Below, piece by piece: positions 42,830 to 53,765 of a stretch of 64,000 nucleotides of DNA. Position 1 is the stretch's first letter. The number at the start of each line of letters is the position of its first letter. The position numbers and the translations under genes are program-made. The notes under the pieces are model-generated. The model saw only the letters and a list, made by a program, of their open reading frames with translations, was not told the DNA's origin and made no database searches. Origin of the DNA: Metellina segmentata (Eukaryota; Arthropoda; Arachnida; Araneae; Tetragnathidae); NCBI GenBank assembly GCA_947359465.1, contig OX375872.1:139829432-139893431 (forward strand), read 5' to 3'.

Positions 42830-45240
42830 TTTTCATCATCCATCATAAAATGTATTAAAAATAAAATTGAAACGTCAAGTTCGCTGTATTTATGTTTCTT
42901 AAAAACATGTCGTGGAACAAAAATAAACCGCTCTTTATAGTCTCAAAGAAACATTTTTACAGAGTTGATAAATAAACTGATAAAAACGTAACAACGATTT
43001 CTTTGAGTAACCAACGTAGAAAAAATAGGACGAAACAAAAAGTTTAATGATTCCGTAAGTTTCTAAATCCCATTTAACAAACTACAAACTTGTTTGGTGT
43101 TTCAGTACGTTTTTCTTCATATCCGTTGAAAAATGTAATATAATGTTCGAAGTGTAAAATAATAAAACGAAATGTTAAGTTCCTTGCATTAATATTTCTG
43201 GAAACGAAAATCAACCGTTCAATAAATTATCAGAGAAGAAAAGTTTCGAAAATTTTGATAAATAATCCGATCAAAACGTAACAGCGATTGCTTGAAACTC
43301 AAACGTTTAAACCACGAAACGAAACAAAAAAGAAAGTTGAATGCTCCCGCGTAAGTTCCTAATTATCATTGAACAAACAACATATACGTTTGTTTTTTCC
43401 AATGCATTTTTCCATCATCCGTTAAAAAATGTAATATCAAAAAAATAATAATGAAATGTTAAGTTCCTTACATTTGCATTTCTTCTTCAATCGTTCTTTA
43501 TATTATCAAAGGAGCATATTTATAATGTTGATAAACAAACTGATCAAAACGTAACCGAGCTATTGCTGTATGTAACAAACGTAGAAACTACATAACGAAA
43601 CAAAAAATAAAGTTGAATGATTCTGTAAAATTTCCTAACTGTCATTTAACAAACAATATATTCGTTTTTCCGTACGTTTTTCATCATTCGTGGAAAATGT
43701 AATATAGAAAAAATAAAAATGAAATGTTAAGATATTTGACTACGTTCGAATAGGGATAGTTGAATAAACGTCGCACTGGAGCAACACAACGGGCTGCTAA
43801 TGACTGTCCGCGATTAACCCCGAAGATCCGATTATCACAACACCTAACTGATGTTTTAAGACCTTTTTTAATGTTCAAATTGTACTATTTTTTCTTTTAT
43901 ACGGAAAAAAATTTTTTGAAAGCACATAAAACAAAAATAACTATACATTTTTGTATTCTCTATCTAACCTCTTAAAAATTGAAAAATACATGTGATAAAA
44001 TGACGCTAGCGAAAAATAATATAACTGAAAAACGTATGAGTACATTTACCAAACATTTTGCCTAAAGTCTTTTATATGTATAAGATAGGGTCTGAACTAA
44101 GAGATATGCAATATTCCTTTCTATAATATTCGGGAAAATGTACAAAACATGAATTTTTTTCCTTACGTGACAGCAATAAAATCTCTCTAAAAGGTTTTCC
44201 TTTCAAGATATTTCTTATATCCTAGTTCAAGCGCTCCAAAATAATATAAATATTTTCAGTACACCAAATTTCATTCAAAAATTTACAGTACATTTTCAGT
44301 TATCGCATTTTTCATGCAAAATTTTTTTTATCAAAATCACAATCAGAGAAAAATGCATTTAAAGATTTGAAAACGAATTTAAAAACAGTCGTCATTCATT
44401 CAAATTGCTTTATCTCCACTTCTGTTTACCGTACAGACATAATAAAAATAGTTCGATAAAGAAAAAAGTCTAAATATTAAGAATACAATGTTGACAAACA
44501 AACCGATGAAAACGGAACAGCGAATGCTTCAACCTCAAACACTTAACGAAACAAAGTGAAAGTTGAACTCTCCCGTAAGTTTCTTATTCACATTGAACAA
44601 TTAATGTATTCATTTGTTTTTTCCATGCGTTTTTTCACCATGCGCTGAAAAATATAATATGAAAAAATGAAAAGTGAAATGGTTAAGTTCCTTGTATTTA
44701 TATATCTTAAAAACATTTCCTTAACAAAAATCAACCGTTCTTAATATAATAGATAAGAAACGTTTTGTTAATGTTGATAAATAAACCTATCGAAACATAA
44801 CAGCGATTGCTACAAACTCAAACGTTTAAACGACAAAACGAAACAAAAAATTAAGCTGAATGATCTCGATTCCCGATTCCCCTTTAACAAACGATATGTT
44901 GTTTTTTCCGTGTGTGTAGCTTTCCCATGTATGTTGTATTTCCATGTATGTTGTTTTAACCTCAACCATTCAAAAAAGTAAAAAAAAAAAAAATGAAACA
45001 TAAATATCCTAAGATAAAAATTTCTCACAAACATTTCTGAAAACAAAACTAAACCGTTCTGAATATTCTCAGAGAAGAAACGTTTCGATAATGTTGACAA
45101 ACAAACCTATCAAAACGCAACAGCGATTGCTTCAAACTCAAACGCTTAAGCCACAAATGAAACAAAAAAGAAAGTTGAATGATCCCGTAAGTTCCCAATT
45201 CCCATTTAAAGAAACCGCAAGGCAAACCAAAATCGACCAA
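42830..45240 (+). repeat. Degenerate ~285-bp tandem array in two blocks
   Basis: The landmark gttgataaataaac.gat.aaaacgtaac occurs near 42,967, 43,255, 43,539, 44,495, 44,774 and 45,093. Spacing is about 288, 284, 956, 279 and 319 bp. Units share gttaagttcctt, tcaaccgttc, agcgattgcttcaaactcaa, gttgaatgatcccgtaagtt and catttaacaaac. The 956-bp gap holds a SINE fragment and AT-rich sequence (43,745-44,395). Confidence 0.85.
43762..43855 (-). mobile_element. SINE tail fragment, minus strand
   Basis: aaacgtcgcactggagcaac, acaacgggctgctaatgac and gattaaccccgaagatccga match the inverted SINE tail. It interrupts the 285-bp array. Confidence 0.75.
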
Positions 45241-45577
45241 AACGAAGAAACGCAATTACAAACCTCGTTAAGAGTTCACTCATTTCCTCCTAACTCCCTT
45301 CTCCCTTCGCCTCAGTTCGTGGTCATTTACTGCAACAAATGAAAAAGAATTGGAAGCCATTTAACAGAGACGGTTGAAAGAAACAAAGGGTTAGCCAAAA
45401 TAAACACCTCAACTTTCAAGCGGGGTGGGAGAGAGCTTTAATGCCAGTATCGGGCACCGGCTGTCAAGGGGGAGGGCGAATTACATCATCTCGTTATGAA
45501 GGCCAACTGTCCCTCAGGGCAGAGGGAAACAGGTGGCTACGCAAGCCTCACACGCGACGATTCTGTCGGGGAAGGAA
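45241..45577. other. Unassigned region
   Basis: Composition becomes GC-richer towards 45,430. No motif recognised. Confidence 0.35.
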
Positions 45578-45845
45578 GTCTTGTCATTGTTTTTGGATTC
45601 AATCATCGCACTTCCCTATGTGGTGGGGGACTCAATCGGGGATCTCTTCCGAACCCTGGAGTCTTGAGGATTGGGTGCAGAGTCAAGCCATAGGGGAAAT
45701 TTGGTGCTGTACTCGTTGTTTTTGGGTTGTCATTGTTATAAGGAAGTCCTGTCATTGTTTTTGGATTCAACCATCGCACTTCCCTCTGTGGCGGGGACAT
45801 GGGCGAGGATCTCTTCCGAGCCCTAGGGTTTTTACCCGCATTGGA
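45578..45845 (+). repeat. Direct repeat, ~100 bp, two copies 165 bp apart
   Basis: aaggaagtcYtgtcattgtt, tttggattcaaYcatcgcac, ttccctNtgtgg, ggatctcttccgaNccct occur at 45,576 and 45,741 with a few differences. Overlapping frames up to 138 codons follow from it and show no domain. Confidence 0.8.
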
Positions 45846-46410
45846 TCTCGAGAATAGAATTCAAATCAAATGTGCTTAATTGAACTACTAATCAGTTTTC
45901 CGCAACAGAAAACGTTTTGACATGATAATCTGTGACAGTGTTTCACACACATAAGAAATCCTGCAAATTACAAAGCATTCTTTTCGAAGTCCATGATCCT
46001 TCCATAGAAAATTATGGATACAATGATACTTCAGCTGTGCATCAATAATAGTGAATATTAACATTGAATGTTTAAGAATGAAATAACACATTACCTTTTG
46101 TAAAGATAAAGTTGAAGACAAAAAGTTTCAAAAAGGAATTTCCATTCCCAAGATTTCAAAAGTCAATAAGAAGTATAACAGAAAAATATACATTCGAAAA
46201 TGGTTTCAGATAGATAATTTGCAAGGGTGGTATGCTGAACGAAAGGCAAATTGAATCGCGAAACAAACTTCTAAATGACTGGATTGGAATGAAATAATAG
46301 ATTATGTAGTATACAATTTGGTAAGAGTAGACGTTAAATCATATTCTAAACACAAAGAAAGTTGTGAGAATGAAGTTCGTAAAGGAATTTTTATTCCCAA
46401 TTTTTTACGC
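45846..46410. other. Unassigned region
   Basis: Phrases such as caaagcataatatttcaaa and aggaatttNNattcccaa recur here and at 47,240-47,560, on either side of the hAT element, so the surroundings are an older degenerate repeat. No gene. Confidence 0.4.
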
Positions 46411-46418
46411 GTCATTAG

Positions 46419-47221
46419 TAGGGCAACTTTTTGCAACAAATGCAACTTTTTTTCACACGTTCTACAATGCATGTAAAGTGCTAAAACCAAAATTCCTCCT
46501 ACATGGGGTGTATTGTAAGTGAGTTGTAACTGCAATATAAATGCAACTTTTTCCATAAATGCAACCACCTGCAACTTTTTAAAATTTAGCTTAAAATTAA
46601 ATAGGCAACTATTTAATTTTGCAAATTTAGCTCATTTCCGAATGTATATATTTATGTACAGACAATGCAGATTATTGGAATACAAAACTTCGTTCCCCCA
46701 GAGGTGCCAAAACGTTTGCTGAAAATCAAAAGCAGCTACGAATGTTTGATTCGTCTCATAGAAAAATCGGATTAAAGAGTACAACATCGAGACTGCGAAT
46801 GAAGATATCAGATCGATGGACTTTAAAAGAAAATCTTTGCAACCTTAAAGCGTATCTTAAAAAACGATTTGAAAAAATAATGTCCCGACGGTTATTGCTA
46901 CACTTTCACGAGATTATTTCCCCTCAAGTAGGTATTTGCTGCTGCAACAACGTTAGGCAACATCTGTCTCTGTTAAGCTCAGTTTTTCAATGTTAAAGAT
47001 ATTAATGGCCAAGGATCAGCCGTTCAACAACGTCAAAGTTATTCTGAATTTAACTATGAATAATAATACTGTCGTATACCACTGAGATTGTCAATAAATT
47101 ATGATATTTTAATTTTTTACAAATAATTTATTTTAGATTTTAGTGTATCAAAAATAAATGCAACTTTAGTCCTATAAATGCAACTTTTCCCATTTTTAGT
47201 GCAACAAAAAAAGTTGCCCTA
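46419..47221. mobile_element. hAT element, 803 bp, perfect 8-bp target duplication
   Basis: gtcattag lies at 46,411-46,418 and 47,222-47,229. The ends are inverted: tagggcaactttttgcaac left, gttgcccta right preceded by caacaaaaaaa. Subterminal atgcaacttt words repeat at both ends. An 84-codon plus frame at 46,742-46,996 has no clear transposase motif, so I call it non-autonomous. Confidence 0.9.
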
Positions 47222-47229
47222 GTCATTAG

Positions 47230-48261
47230 GAAGTAAAATAGCATAATATTTCAAAATATGTATTCCAAAAATATACTAGATTATGTGTCACCAGAACTTC
47301 CAAGCTGCCTGAGTCAGAAGATGATCTGTTAGGTAATTGCTGAACTAATACCAAAAATGAATAGTGAAACCCTTAAATGACTGAAATGGAATGAAATACG
47401 ATTATATTTTTCACACATTAGGTATGTCTAAGTTCAATCATATACTAAACAGAACGAAAACCGTGAAAATAAAGTTGCTAAAAGGAATTTCTCTCAATGT
47501 CCAAGTTTTCATAAATCCTTAGAAGTGCAAAGCATAATATTTCAAAATAAATATTCCAAAATGATTGCAGATAACTATCACTTGTTCCAACAACGAATAC
47601 ATTCGCACTTCATTCAATGGCAAAATAGCAAGATGCTTGTTCATGACCCGAAGGACGATCTATGCTGAACGAATGTAAAAACGAATCGCAAAAGACTAAA
47701 ATGACTGTCTTTGGGGTTCGAGAGTTCGGATCACCTGGCCTGCCGTAGACCCGGGCCCCAGGTAAGCTTGCGCAAAATGCACTTTTGATTTCGTTAGACT
47801 CTTATTACCCTCGGATTCAGGTCATTCCGTGAATGAGGAATTTTAAGTAAGGCCTCTTACTTAAATCATTATTTAAGTCCATTAGCACGCGATTTCCGAA
47901 ATTGTGCACATAACCGGAAGTCGTTGCATCGGATAAATTATTGCCTTTTCGTTTTGTTCACTTCACTACCAAGTCTCAGGTGTATCTCGGGATATTTTTC
48001 TGATCATGGAGTGTTTAAGAAAGATGTCACAGTTCGGGAGGTTCTAGTTTCAGGTACGTCTTTTGAAAGGACAGGTGCAGCGTTAAGCCATCGCCCAAAA
48101 ATAATATGTGGATTTTGGATGGTAGAAGTTCTGTATATGCTGGATATGGATTTTCAGAATGGACGGTATTGTTCAATAATGAACTCAGGGCATATTTTCA
48201 TATTTAAAAAAAAGTATTTTCTCTTTTAAATCCATTTACTTATTCAAAAGTCACCATTAAT
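47230..48261. other. Unassigned; one exon-like splice donor
   Basis: Around 47,735-47,765 a GC-rich patch (cctgccgtagacccgggccc) ends in caggtaagc, a strong consensus donor. Without cDNA or a conserved protein this is only a hint of a host exon. A 101-codon plus frame at 47,924-48,229 has no known motif. Confidence 0.25.
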
Positions 48262-48403
48262 ATTCCTGGTGGTTTATCTTCAAGTCGAAAACTGCCCTAT
48301 AGTGGCCAGTTTCTGCTGCAAAAATCATTTAAAACTGTCACCAGTTCTGAGTAAGGGACAGTTTGTTTTTAATACTTGGATCTTCATTCCCTTAGTAGGT
48401 AGG
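48262..48403. repeat. Dispersed repeat, copy 2 (mate at 0.8 kb)
   Basis: Shares ctggtggttta, aaactgtcaccagttc and the ggatctt phrase with 825-955. Unknown family. Confidence 0.5.
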
Positions 48404-48460
48404 TATTTTAACTAACGTCGCATTGGAGCAACACCACGGTTATTGGCGACTATCAAACTC
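48404..48460 (-). mobile_element. SINE tail fragment, minus strand
   Basis: After a gtaggtaggt run, aactaacgtcgcattggagc and aacaccacggttattggcga match the inverted SINE tail. Confidence 0.65.
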
Positions 48461-48462
48461 GA

Positions 48463-48468
<6 letters not shown>

Positions 48469-48515
<47 letters not shown>
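48469..48515. repeat. (TA)n microsatellite, left flank of the LTR element
   Basis: Pure TA. The matching run at 50,132-50,208 continues on the other side of the LTR element, so the element inserted into one longer TA tract. Confidence 0.95.
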
Positions 48516-48519
<4 letters not shown>

Positions 48520-48883
48520 GGAATACTAAACAACGGTAGTTGTCTACTAGTCTGGAAAGAACTCATTATAAGAGCAACGAGACTGGTAGGAGTCAGTTGC
48601 ATTGTAGTAGGAATGCAAGGCAAGACTGTCACGAGCCATTCACATTCCGGTATTCAGTTACGAGAAAATTAATAGAACAGACACTTTTTCCCCTGGACGC
48701 CATTGAGAGCTGACGTATTTTTTCCGAGCAGAGACGACTGCTGCCGATAATGACGGAACTTTTTTGAAATATAACTCAACTGTACATAATAATTGTATAT
48801 ATTTATTCATTAAATGTCAATGTGCTGTAAGATTCGAAGTCTTTAATATAGACCTTACCAAACAGAACAACACGAATCTTACA
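48516..48883 (+). mobile_element. 5' LTR
   Basis: TG...CA bounded, 368 bp, with tgtatatatttattc as a possible TATA-like stretch in its second half. The sequence just inside (aaaaatgagggttcgaccgc) has no obvious TGG-starting primer site. Confidence 0.92.
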
Positions 48884-49118
48884 AAAAATGAGGGTTCGAC
48901 CGCGATGTGAAAAACCGTTGACGACCGCGACGATTCTCCTCCTTCGTACGAGGGCTTGAACGACGGATTAGCAGACCCCGAAAGCAGTGACGATTGAACC
49001 GGCCGGCGGAATGTTTTGACTCCCTATGCAAACCTGGACTTGTGTTTTAATCATCTGCAAGAACAGTTTCATGACTTCTCCTGACGTGGTGCTGATGATA
49101 GACTGAAACGACAAAAAA

Positions 49119-49250
49119 GAAAACGCGTAGACGAAAAAACGCGTAGACGAAAAAACGCGTAGACGAAAAAACGCGTAGACGAAAAAACGCGTAGACGAAA
49201 AAACGCGTAGACGAAAAAACGCGTAGACGAAAAAACGCGTAGACGGAAAA
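49119..49250 (+). repeat. 16-bp tandem repeat, 8 copies
   Basis: The unit cgcgtagacgaaaaaa repeats from 49,124 to about 49,243 at an exact 16-bp step, almost without variation, then decays into gacggaaaagacgag. Each unit has an ACGCGT word. It sits where the leader joins the pol remnant, at the deletion joint. Confidence 0.95.
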
Positions 49251-49256
49251 GACGAG

Positions 49257-49670
49257 TTGACGGAAAAGACGGATAGAAGGAACTTTCGAAACTGTGTGAA
49301 AATGCGAAACAAAGAAGATCTCAAGATAGTCCAGCTTTTAGAAGAAGAATATACTGAAGTTTTTCTAGAGAAGAGGAAGAAATTAAGAGACGATGCCAAA
49401 GAGAATATCCTAAAAATTCAGGAAGATAATAAAAGAACGTATGATAAGAAGAGGAAGAAACCTCATCAATACAAAGAGGGCGATCTTATTGCTATTCAGC
49501 GGACTCAATTTGGTGTCGGAATGAAATTACGACCGAAATTCTTAGGACCATATCGAGTGAAGAAAGTGAAACCCCATGATCGCTATGACGTTGAGAAAGT
49601 TGGAAACCATGAAGGACCGAACTTGACGTCGACAGCAGCTGACCATATGAAGTCGTGGTTCAATAACTAA
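49257..49670 (+). pseudogene. Gypsy Pol C-terminal fragment (integrase end)
   Basis: 137 open codons. The start lies in the repeat-derived joint, so the ATG is probably not native. The protein reads KENILKIQEDNKRTYDKKRK, KPHQYKEGDLIAIQRTQFGV, then KLRPKFLGPYRVKKVKPHDR YDVEKVG. Y.VGDLVAI.R.Q...G.KL..KF.GPY.V is the integrase C-terminal (GPF/Y-type) region of Ty3/Gypsy Pol. The frame is intact to a stop just before the 3' LTR. It is a truncated relic of pol, not a functional enzyme. Confidence 0.88.
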
Positions 49671-49724
49671 TACTGAATCAATGTATTCCCAGATACTGTT
49701 TTGTGTTTTTTTTTAGGTTTGTCG

Positions 49725-49763
49725 TGTTCCTTTCGAGGACGAAAGATCATCAGGATGGCCGAT
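49725..49763 (+). promoter_or_regulatory. Probable polypurine tract region
   Basis: gaggacgaaagatcatcagg followed by atggccgat lies directly before the 3' LTR. It is purine-rich and in the right place to prime plus-strand synthesis. Confidence 0.55.
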
Positions 49764-50127
49764 TGTAGGAATACTAAACAACGGTAGTTGTCTACTAGTC
49801 TGGAAAGAACTCATTATAAGAGCAACGAGACTGGTAGGAGTCAGTTGCATTGTAGTAGGAATGCAAGGCAAGACTGTCACGAGCCATTCACATTCCGGTA
49901 TTCAGTTACGAGAAAATTAATAGAACAGACACTTTTTCCCCTGGACGCCATTGAGAGCTGACGTATTTTTTCCGAGCAGAGACGACTGCTGCCGATAATG
50001 ACGGAATTTTTTTGAAATATAACTCAACTGTACATAATAATTGTATATATTTATTCATTAAATGTCAATGTGCTGTAAGATTCGAAGTCTTTAATATAGA
50101 CCTTACCAAACAGAACAACACGAATCT

Positions 50128-50131
<4 letters not shown>
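49764..50131 (+). mobile_element. 3' LTR
   Basis: Same 368-bp sequence as the 5' LTR with one substitution seen. It ends directly in the (TA)n run. Confidence 0.93.

Positions 50132-50208
<77 letters not shown>
50132..50208. repeat. (TA)n microsatellite, right flank of the LTR element
   Basis: About 77 bp of pure TA between the LTR and the Tc1-like element. Confidence 0.95.
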
Positions 50209-50211
<3 letters not shown>

Positions 50212-50776
50212 GGGTGTTATCAAAATAATGGAAACACACTGGATTTATAAGGAATCCTTTACAAATATGGCTGTTTATGAAGGTGCCTCATAACTGTAAT
50301 TATTGAATCCAGATGCTGATTGAGCTCTGCGGTCACTTTGGCAGCAGTTGTTTTCTTTTTAGATATTACAATCCGCTTCAATACCAGTCGGTCTCTTTCA
50401 CTCATCTTCTCCTTCCGTCCACTATTTTGCTTTGCCGAGCTTGTCTTGCCGTGCTGTGTGTACCCTGTCATGACTTTAGACACCGTACCTCTAGAAACGC
50501 CTAAAAGCTAGGATGTTTCTGTCACAGTTGCTCCAACTAGTCGAGCTCCTACAATTTGGCCTATTTGAAAACCTGAGAACTGGCATTGACAAAAACTCTT
50601 GACAAAAATCCACGACGTATATAACTTCACTAAAGCTACCTCATACTACCATGATATATAGTACTTTTTATAATAAAAAAAAACTGGTAGCTAGGATTAT
50701 ATTTTAATGTTTCCGAAGCGCATTCATAATTGTCACTTTTATTCACATGTTTCCATTATTTTGATAACCACCATTT
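50209..50776 (-). mobile_element. Tc1-like element, deleted, minus-strand transposase N-terminus
   Basis: The ends are inverted: gcagggtgttatcaaaataa tggaaaca left, tgtttccattattttgataa ccacc right. On the minus strand (50,259-50,483) the frame reads KVMTGYTQHGKTSSAKQNSG, SERDRLVLKRIVISKKKTTA and AAKVTAELNQHLDS: the N-terminal paired HTH of Tc1/Tc3-type transposases. The catalytic domain is missing, so the whole is only about 0.57 kb. Confidence 0.88.
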
Positions 50777-51512
50777 TTTATAACCTTTTTTTATCCAGTT
50801 TTTGAAGCGAAAACAAACCACGAGACAAGATACATAGTCAAGACAAAACTACCGTATTAATCCAAGAGGGAATAAATATTCACATATGAAGTGGTTTGCA
50901 TCAGAGGCTGGTCACTCACTACAAGGCAGTTTTTGCCTCGAAGATAAGCCACCAGGAGGGTAAGAGAAGACGAGCTCTTGCAAGATACTGGGATCGAGCG
51001 AATAAAATGCATCCCGCAATCTCAGCCACCTACCAACCCCCCACCGCTAATTTATCACCCGAATTCTTCGCCACCATTCCAAAATTCGAATTTGAGAATG
51101 GGCCACTGCCTGGATGAAGAAAGCAACTCGTTTCCGGTGGGTATTCACTCTTCTTTTTTACGGCAAACTGAAGTGAAGCCAACAAGGTAAAACGGGGCCG
51201 ACCCTACCACCTGTCGCACAATCATACCTCCGGGCACATACACCCCCCGCTTACTACTTGTGACCTCAACGTGCCAGTTCACTGTCTCGTTCCCCTCCCC
51301 CAGGGATCGTCACGGGGGGTGGGGATTTTTTTCCCACTTTCAAAGAGGAGTGGAAACGGCGGATCAAAACAAGTGGTTAATATGTTCGCCACCACGTGAT
51401 TATTCCCCACTGAGCCGTTGGTAATGAAGGCTTGCTTACGTTGGGTGTCTTAATCGGGGATGGGCGATTTGTTTTTGAATGTCGTTTGAGTCGGTTTACC
51501 TGATTTTGATAC
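50777..51512. other. Unassigned, GC-richer in part
   Basis: 50,900-51,450 has higher GC with overlapping 63-73 codon frames and a caccccccgc patch near 51,240. Nothing known was recognised; it might hold host exonic or regulatory sequence. Confidence 0.3.
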
Positions 51513-51553
51513 CTTTGCGTTGCTCTAGTGTGACGTTGATTAAAATATTACCT
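51513..51553 (+). mobile_element. SINE tail end fragment
   Basis: tgcgttgctctagtgtgacg then ttgattaaaatattacc: only the last ~40 bp of the SINE. Confidence 0.6.
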
Positions 51554-51584
51554 TATTTGGATACCTCCTGTTCTATAATCTGTT

Positions 51585-52300
51585 CCGTGTATTCGTTGAA
51601 AGAATCTTTGGATTCTTTCTTTAGAATAATTTTAAACTAGTTACTTAATTTTTTTCATTAGAATAGAACCCATTGGAAATATTCCATCGGTCCTCTTTCC
51701 TTGGTATATTTTAATTTATAAATAATTTTTTCTATGATCTCTTCTTGTTTTCGTCGTCATATAAAAATTTTCTTTTATCGATTTTATCCTTAGAACATAA
51801 TTCTTTCAAGATCTTATTTTTTTTCTCCATGAAATAGAAAAACCCTTTAGAAAGATTCTATTGCTCCTTGCCCTGAAAAAAGTTTTCGGAAAGTTTCGAT
51901 TGCTTCTTTTCTTAGAATAAAATCGTTTGAGAAATTTTTATTGCTCCTTTCCTCTTATAATGTAATCGTTTGGGGGAAATTTTATGAATCATTTCTTTAG
52001 AATGAAATCATTTGAAAAGAGATTCGATTGCTCCTTTTGTTGTAGTAGAACTATTGGAAAAAAGATTCTATGACACCTATAATTATAAAAGATTGTTTGA
52101 AAAGAGATAGAGAGAGAGAGAGACTGATGGTTCTCTTACAGAATAGAATCTTCTGTAAAGATTCTATTGCTTCTTTCCTTAAACTAGAATTCTTTGGAAA
52201 TATTCTTTTGATCCTGTCCTTAGAATAGAGCCCTTTTGGAAGGATAACATTAGTGCTTTCGTTAGAATAGGAGTTTAAGTCGGTTTATTTTATTTTGGTG
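51585..52300 (+). repeat. Degenerate ~50-60 bp repeats (tttagaatag...ttggaaag family)
   Basis: Words like ccttagaatagaatc, tttggaaagattctattg and ctcctttcctt recur a dozen times. Longer words (cgttgaaagaatctttggat and gtttgaaagaattcacggat) occur at both edges (51,590 and 52,413). A (ga)n run lies at 52,105-52,122. Confidence 0.7.
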
Positions 52301-52486
52301 CCTCGTGTTCTGTAGAAGGGATTGATTTAACCTTCTGAACGTCCCGAGATTTCTGAGAAGTGGGCGACGGTATTTTCCTCACAACACACATGGGAAAATA
52401 ACTACGTCTATTCGTTTGAAAGAATTCACGGATTCTTTCATTACAATAATTTTTAATCATCTGTTGATTTTTTTTTAGATGGTATG

Positions 52487-52811
52487 GTAAGTATTGTAGT
52501 CAACGTTGCAACCGAAGCAAAACAACAGGCTATTGGCGAAGGTCCGGGATCAAATCCAAATGGAAGACCCGAGAACAGCGTAATTTTAACAACGACGTAA
52601 TTTTAAGCTACGGTTAGTTGATGTGGTCACACCTGAGCAGGCATCCCTTTCTCCATACTTCTTCATCACGCCAACATGAGAATATTCGAGACCACAACAT
52701 ATTTAACTTGCACCAGCCTCCCTTATGCACAATGGTCTTTTGGTAGGATTCAAACTCGCAACCCTCCCTGGTTGCCAATCCGTAACACTTCCAACTGGGC
52801 TAACGCGGACC
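52487..52811 (-). mobile_element. SINE, type II, full length, minus strand
   Basis: Tail gtcaacgttgcaaccgaagc, aacaggctattggcgaaggt; body gagcaggcatccctttctcc, cacgccaacatgagaatatt, ttgcaccagcctcccttatg; head with inverted B box gattcaaactcgcaaccctc and inverted A-box side aacacttccaactgggctaa. One of the most complete type II heads. Confidence 0.9.
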
Positions 52812-52913
52812 CTTTTTTCCCTAGAATATAATCATTTAAAAAAATTATATTAGTTCTCTCTCCTTAACGTATTTAAATTTGGAAAGATTTTAGTAGGTCT
52901 TTTCCCTTGGTAT

Positions 52914-53095
52914 TGTAGGATTGGTTTCCGCCAAAACCCCTCTCGCCCAATAGGAGTTCCAGCTAAGATGTAACTCTCAGATGTTATTTAATGTTTTCCT
53001 TAACTTTAAATATTTGTTCCAACCGTAACTGTCCTCTATGTACTAATAAACGTTTATAATTAACTTATTTATTGTTCTGCTTGAACATTTCTACA
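52914..53095 (+). mobile_element. Short solo LTR, 182 bp, with 4-bp target duplication
   Basis: Begins tgtaggattggtttc and ends catttctaca, so tgtag/ctaca are inverted ends. gtat lies on both sides (52,910-52,913 and 53,096-53,099). An aataaa signal is at about 53,045, followed by a T-rich end. The size fits a small LTR. It has no full-length relative in the window, so this is a structural call. Confidence 0.65.
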
Positions 53096-53404
53096 GTATG
53101 GAATGTTTCAGAATGAGTTTGGTGTGTGTGTTCTTTCCCTAGAAGAAACTAGCCACTGCGGGGCCAGCACTGCGTTACTCGTGACAGTTCTTTTCGTGGG
53201 GTCATGTGTGACCACTGCTAAGAATTCCCATTTGGATTGCTTCGCAAATCAAATGGGAATTCGTAGCCTATAGGATAACAGCCATCATGGCGTTGCCCGT
53301 ATTGTTGGTTTGCTTCGCAAATCAAATTATGACTATTATGAACTATGCTATTCTTCGTAAATTGGATAACTGCCATAACGGAGTTGCCCGTGGTGCCCGT
53401 TTTT
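53096..53404. mobile_element. Helitron-like fragments (ttgcttcgcaaatcaaa words)
   Basis: tttggattgcttcgcaaatc and ggtttgcttcgcaaatcaaa occur at 53,223 and 53,307, each followed by a ttcgta and gataac..gccatNatgg phrase. They resemble the repeated module of the 32.4-kb Helitron-like element in reverse. No 3' end is found here. Confidence 0.4.
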
Positions 53405-53765
53405 ATTGATATTTTCCTTTGAATAGAATCATTAAAAAGATTCATATCTTCTTTTGTTATAGTAAAATTATTTGGAAAAGTTCTCTTCATCCTTTCCTTT
53501 GATCCTCCCTTTGGAAAGATTATATTAGTGCTTTCCTTAGAATAGTTCCTTTGCAATGTTGATATTGGTACTCTCCTTGGAATAGGATCCTTTGGAAAGT
53601 TCATATTGATATTTACTTAAAATAGGATGATTTGGAAAGTTCACATTGGTACTTTCTTTAGAATAGGATCCTTTACAAACACCATATAATGTTACTTCTT
53701 TTGGAAAGTTCATATTGGTACTTTTATTAGAATAGTATCCTTTGAAAATTTCATATTGGTACTTT
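53405..53765 (+). repeat. Degenerate ~50-bp tandem repeat
   Basis: ttagaataggatcctttgga, aagttcatattggtactttc recur about seven times. Same family as 51,585-52,300 but cleaner. Confidence 0.8.

Larger units (their letters stand above)
48516..50131 (+). mobile_element. Young LTR retroelement with deleted interior (Ty3/Gypsy)
   Basis: Two 368-bp LTRs (48,516-48,883 and 49,764-50,131), both tgtaggaata...atcttaca, differ at one base that I can find (c/t in the ggaacttttttg stretch). The interior is only 880 bp: a leader, a 16-bp tandem array and the end of pol. Gag, protease, RT and most of integrase are missing. Because the two LTRs are copied from one template at insertion, their near identity means a recent insertion. 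Proteins for the move must have come from a complete relative. Confidence 0.93.

Noticed and set aside
45441..45857. 138-codon frame in a GC-richer patch
   Set aside because: It spans a direct repeat and repeats itself; no recognised domain and no splice context.
49119..49250. CRISPR-like array
   Set aside because: The 16-bp units are directly adjacent without spacers, in eukaryotic DNA inside an LTR element.
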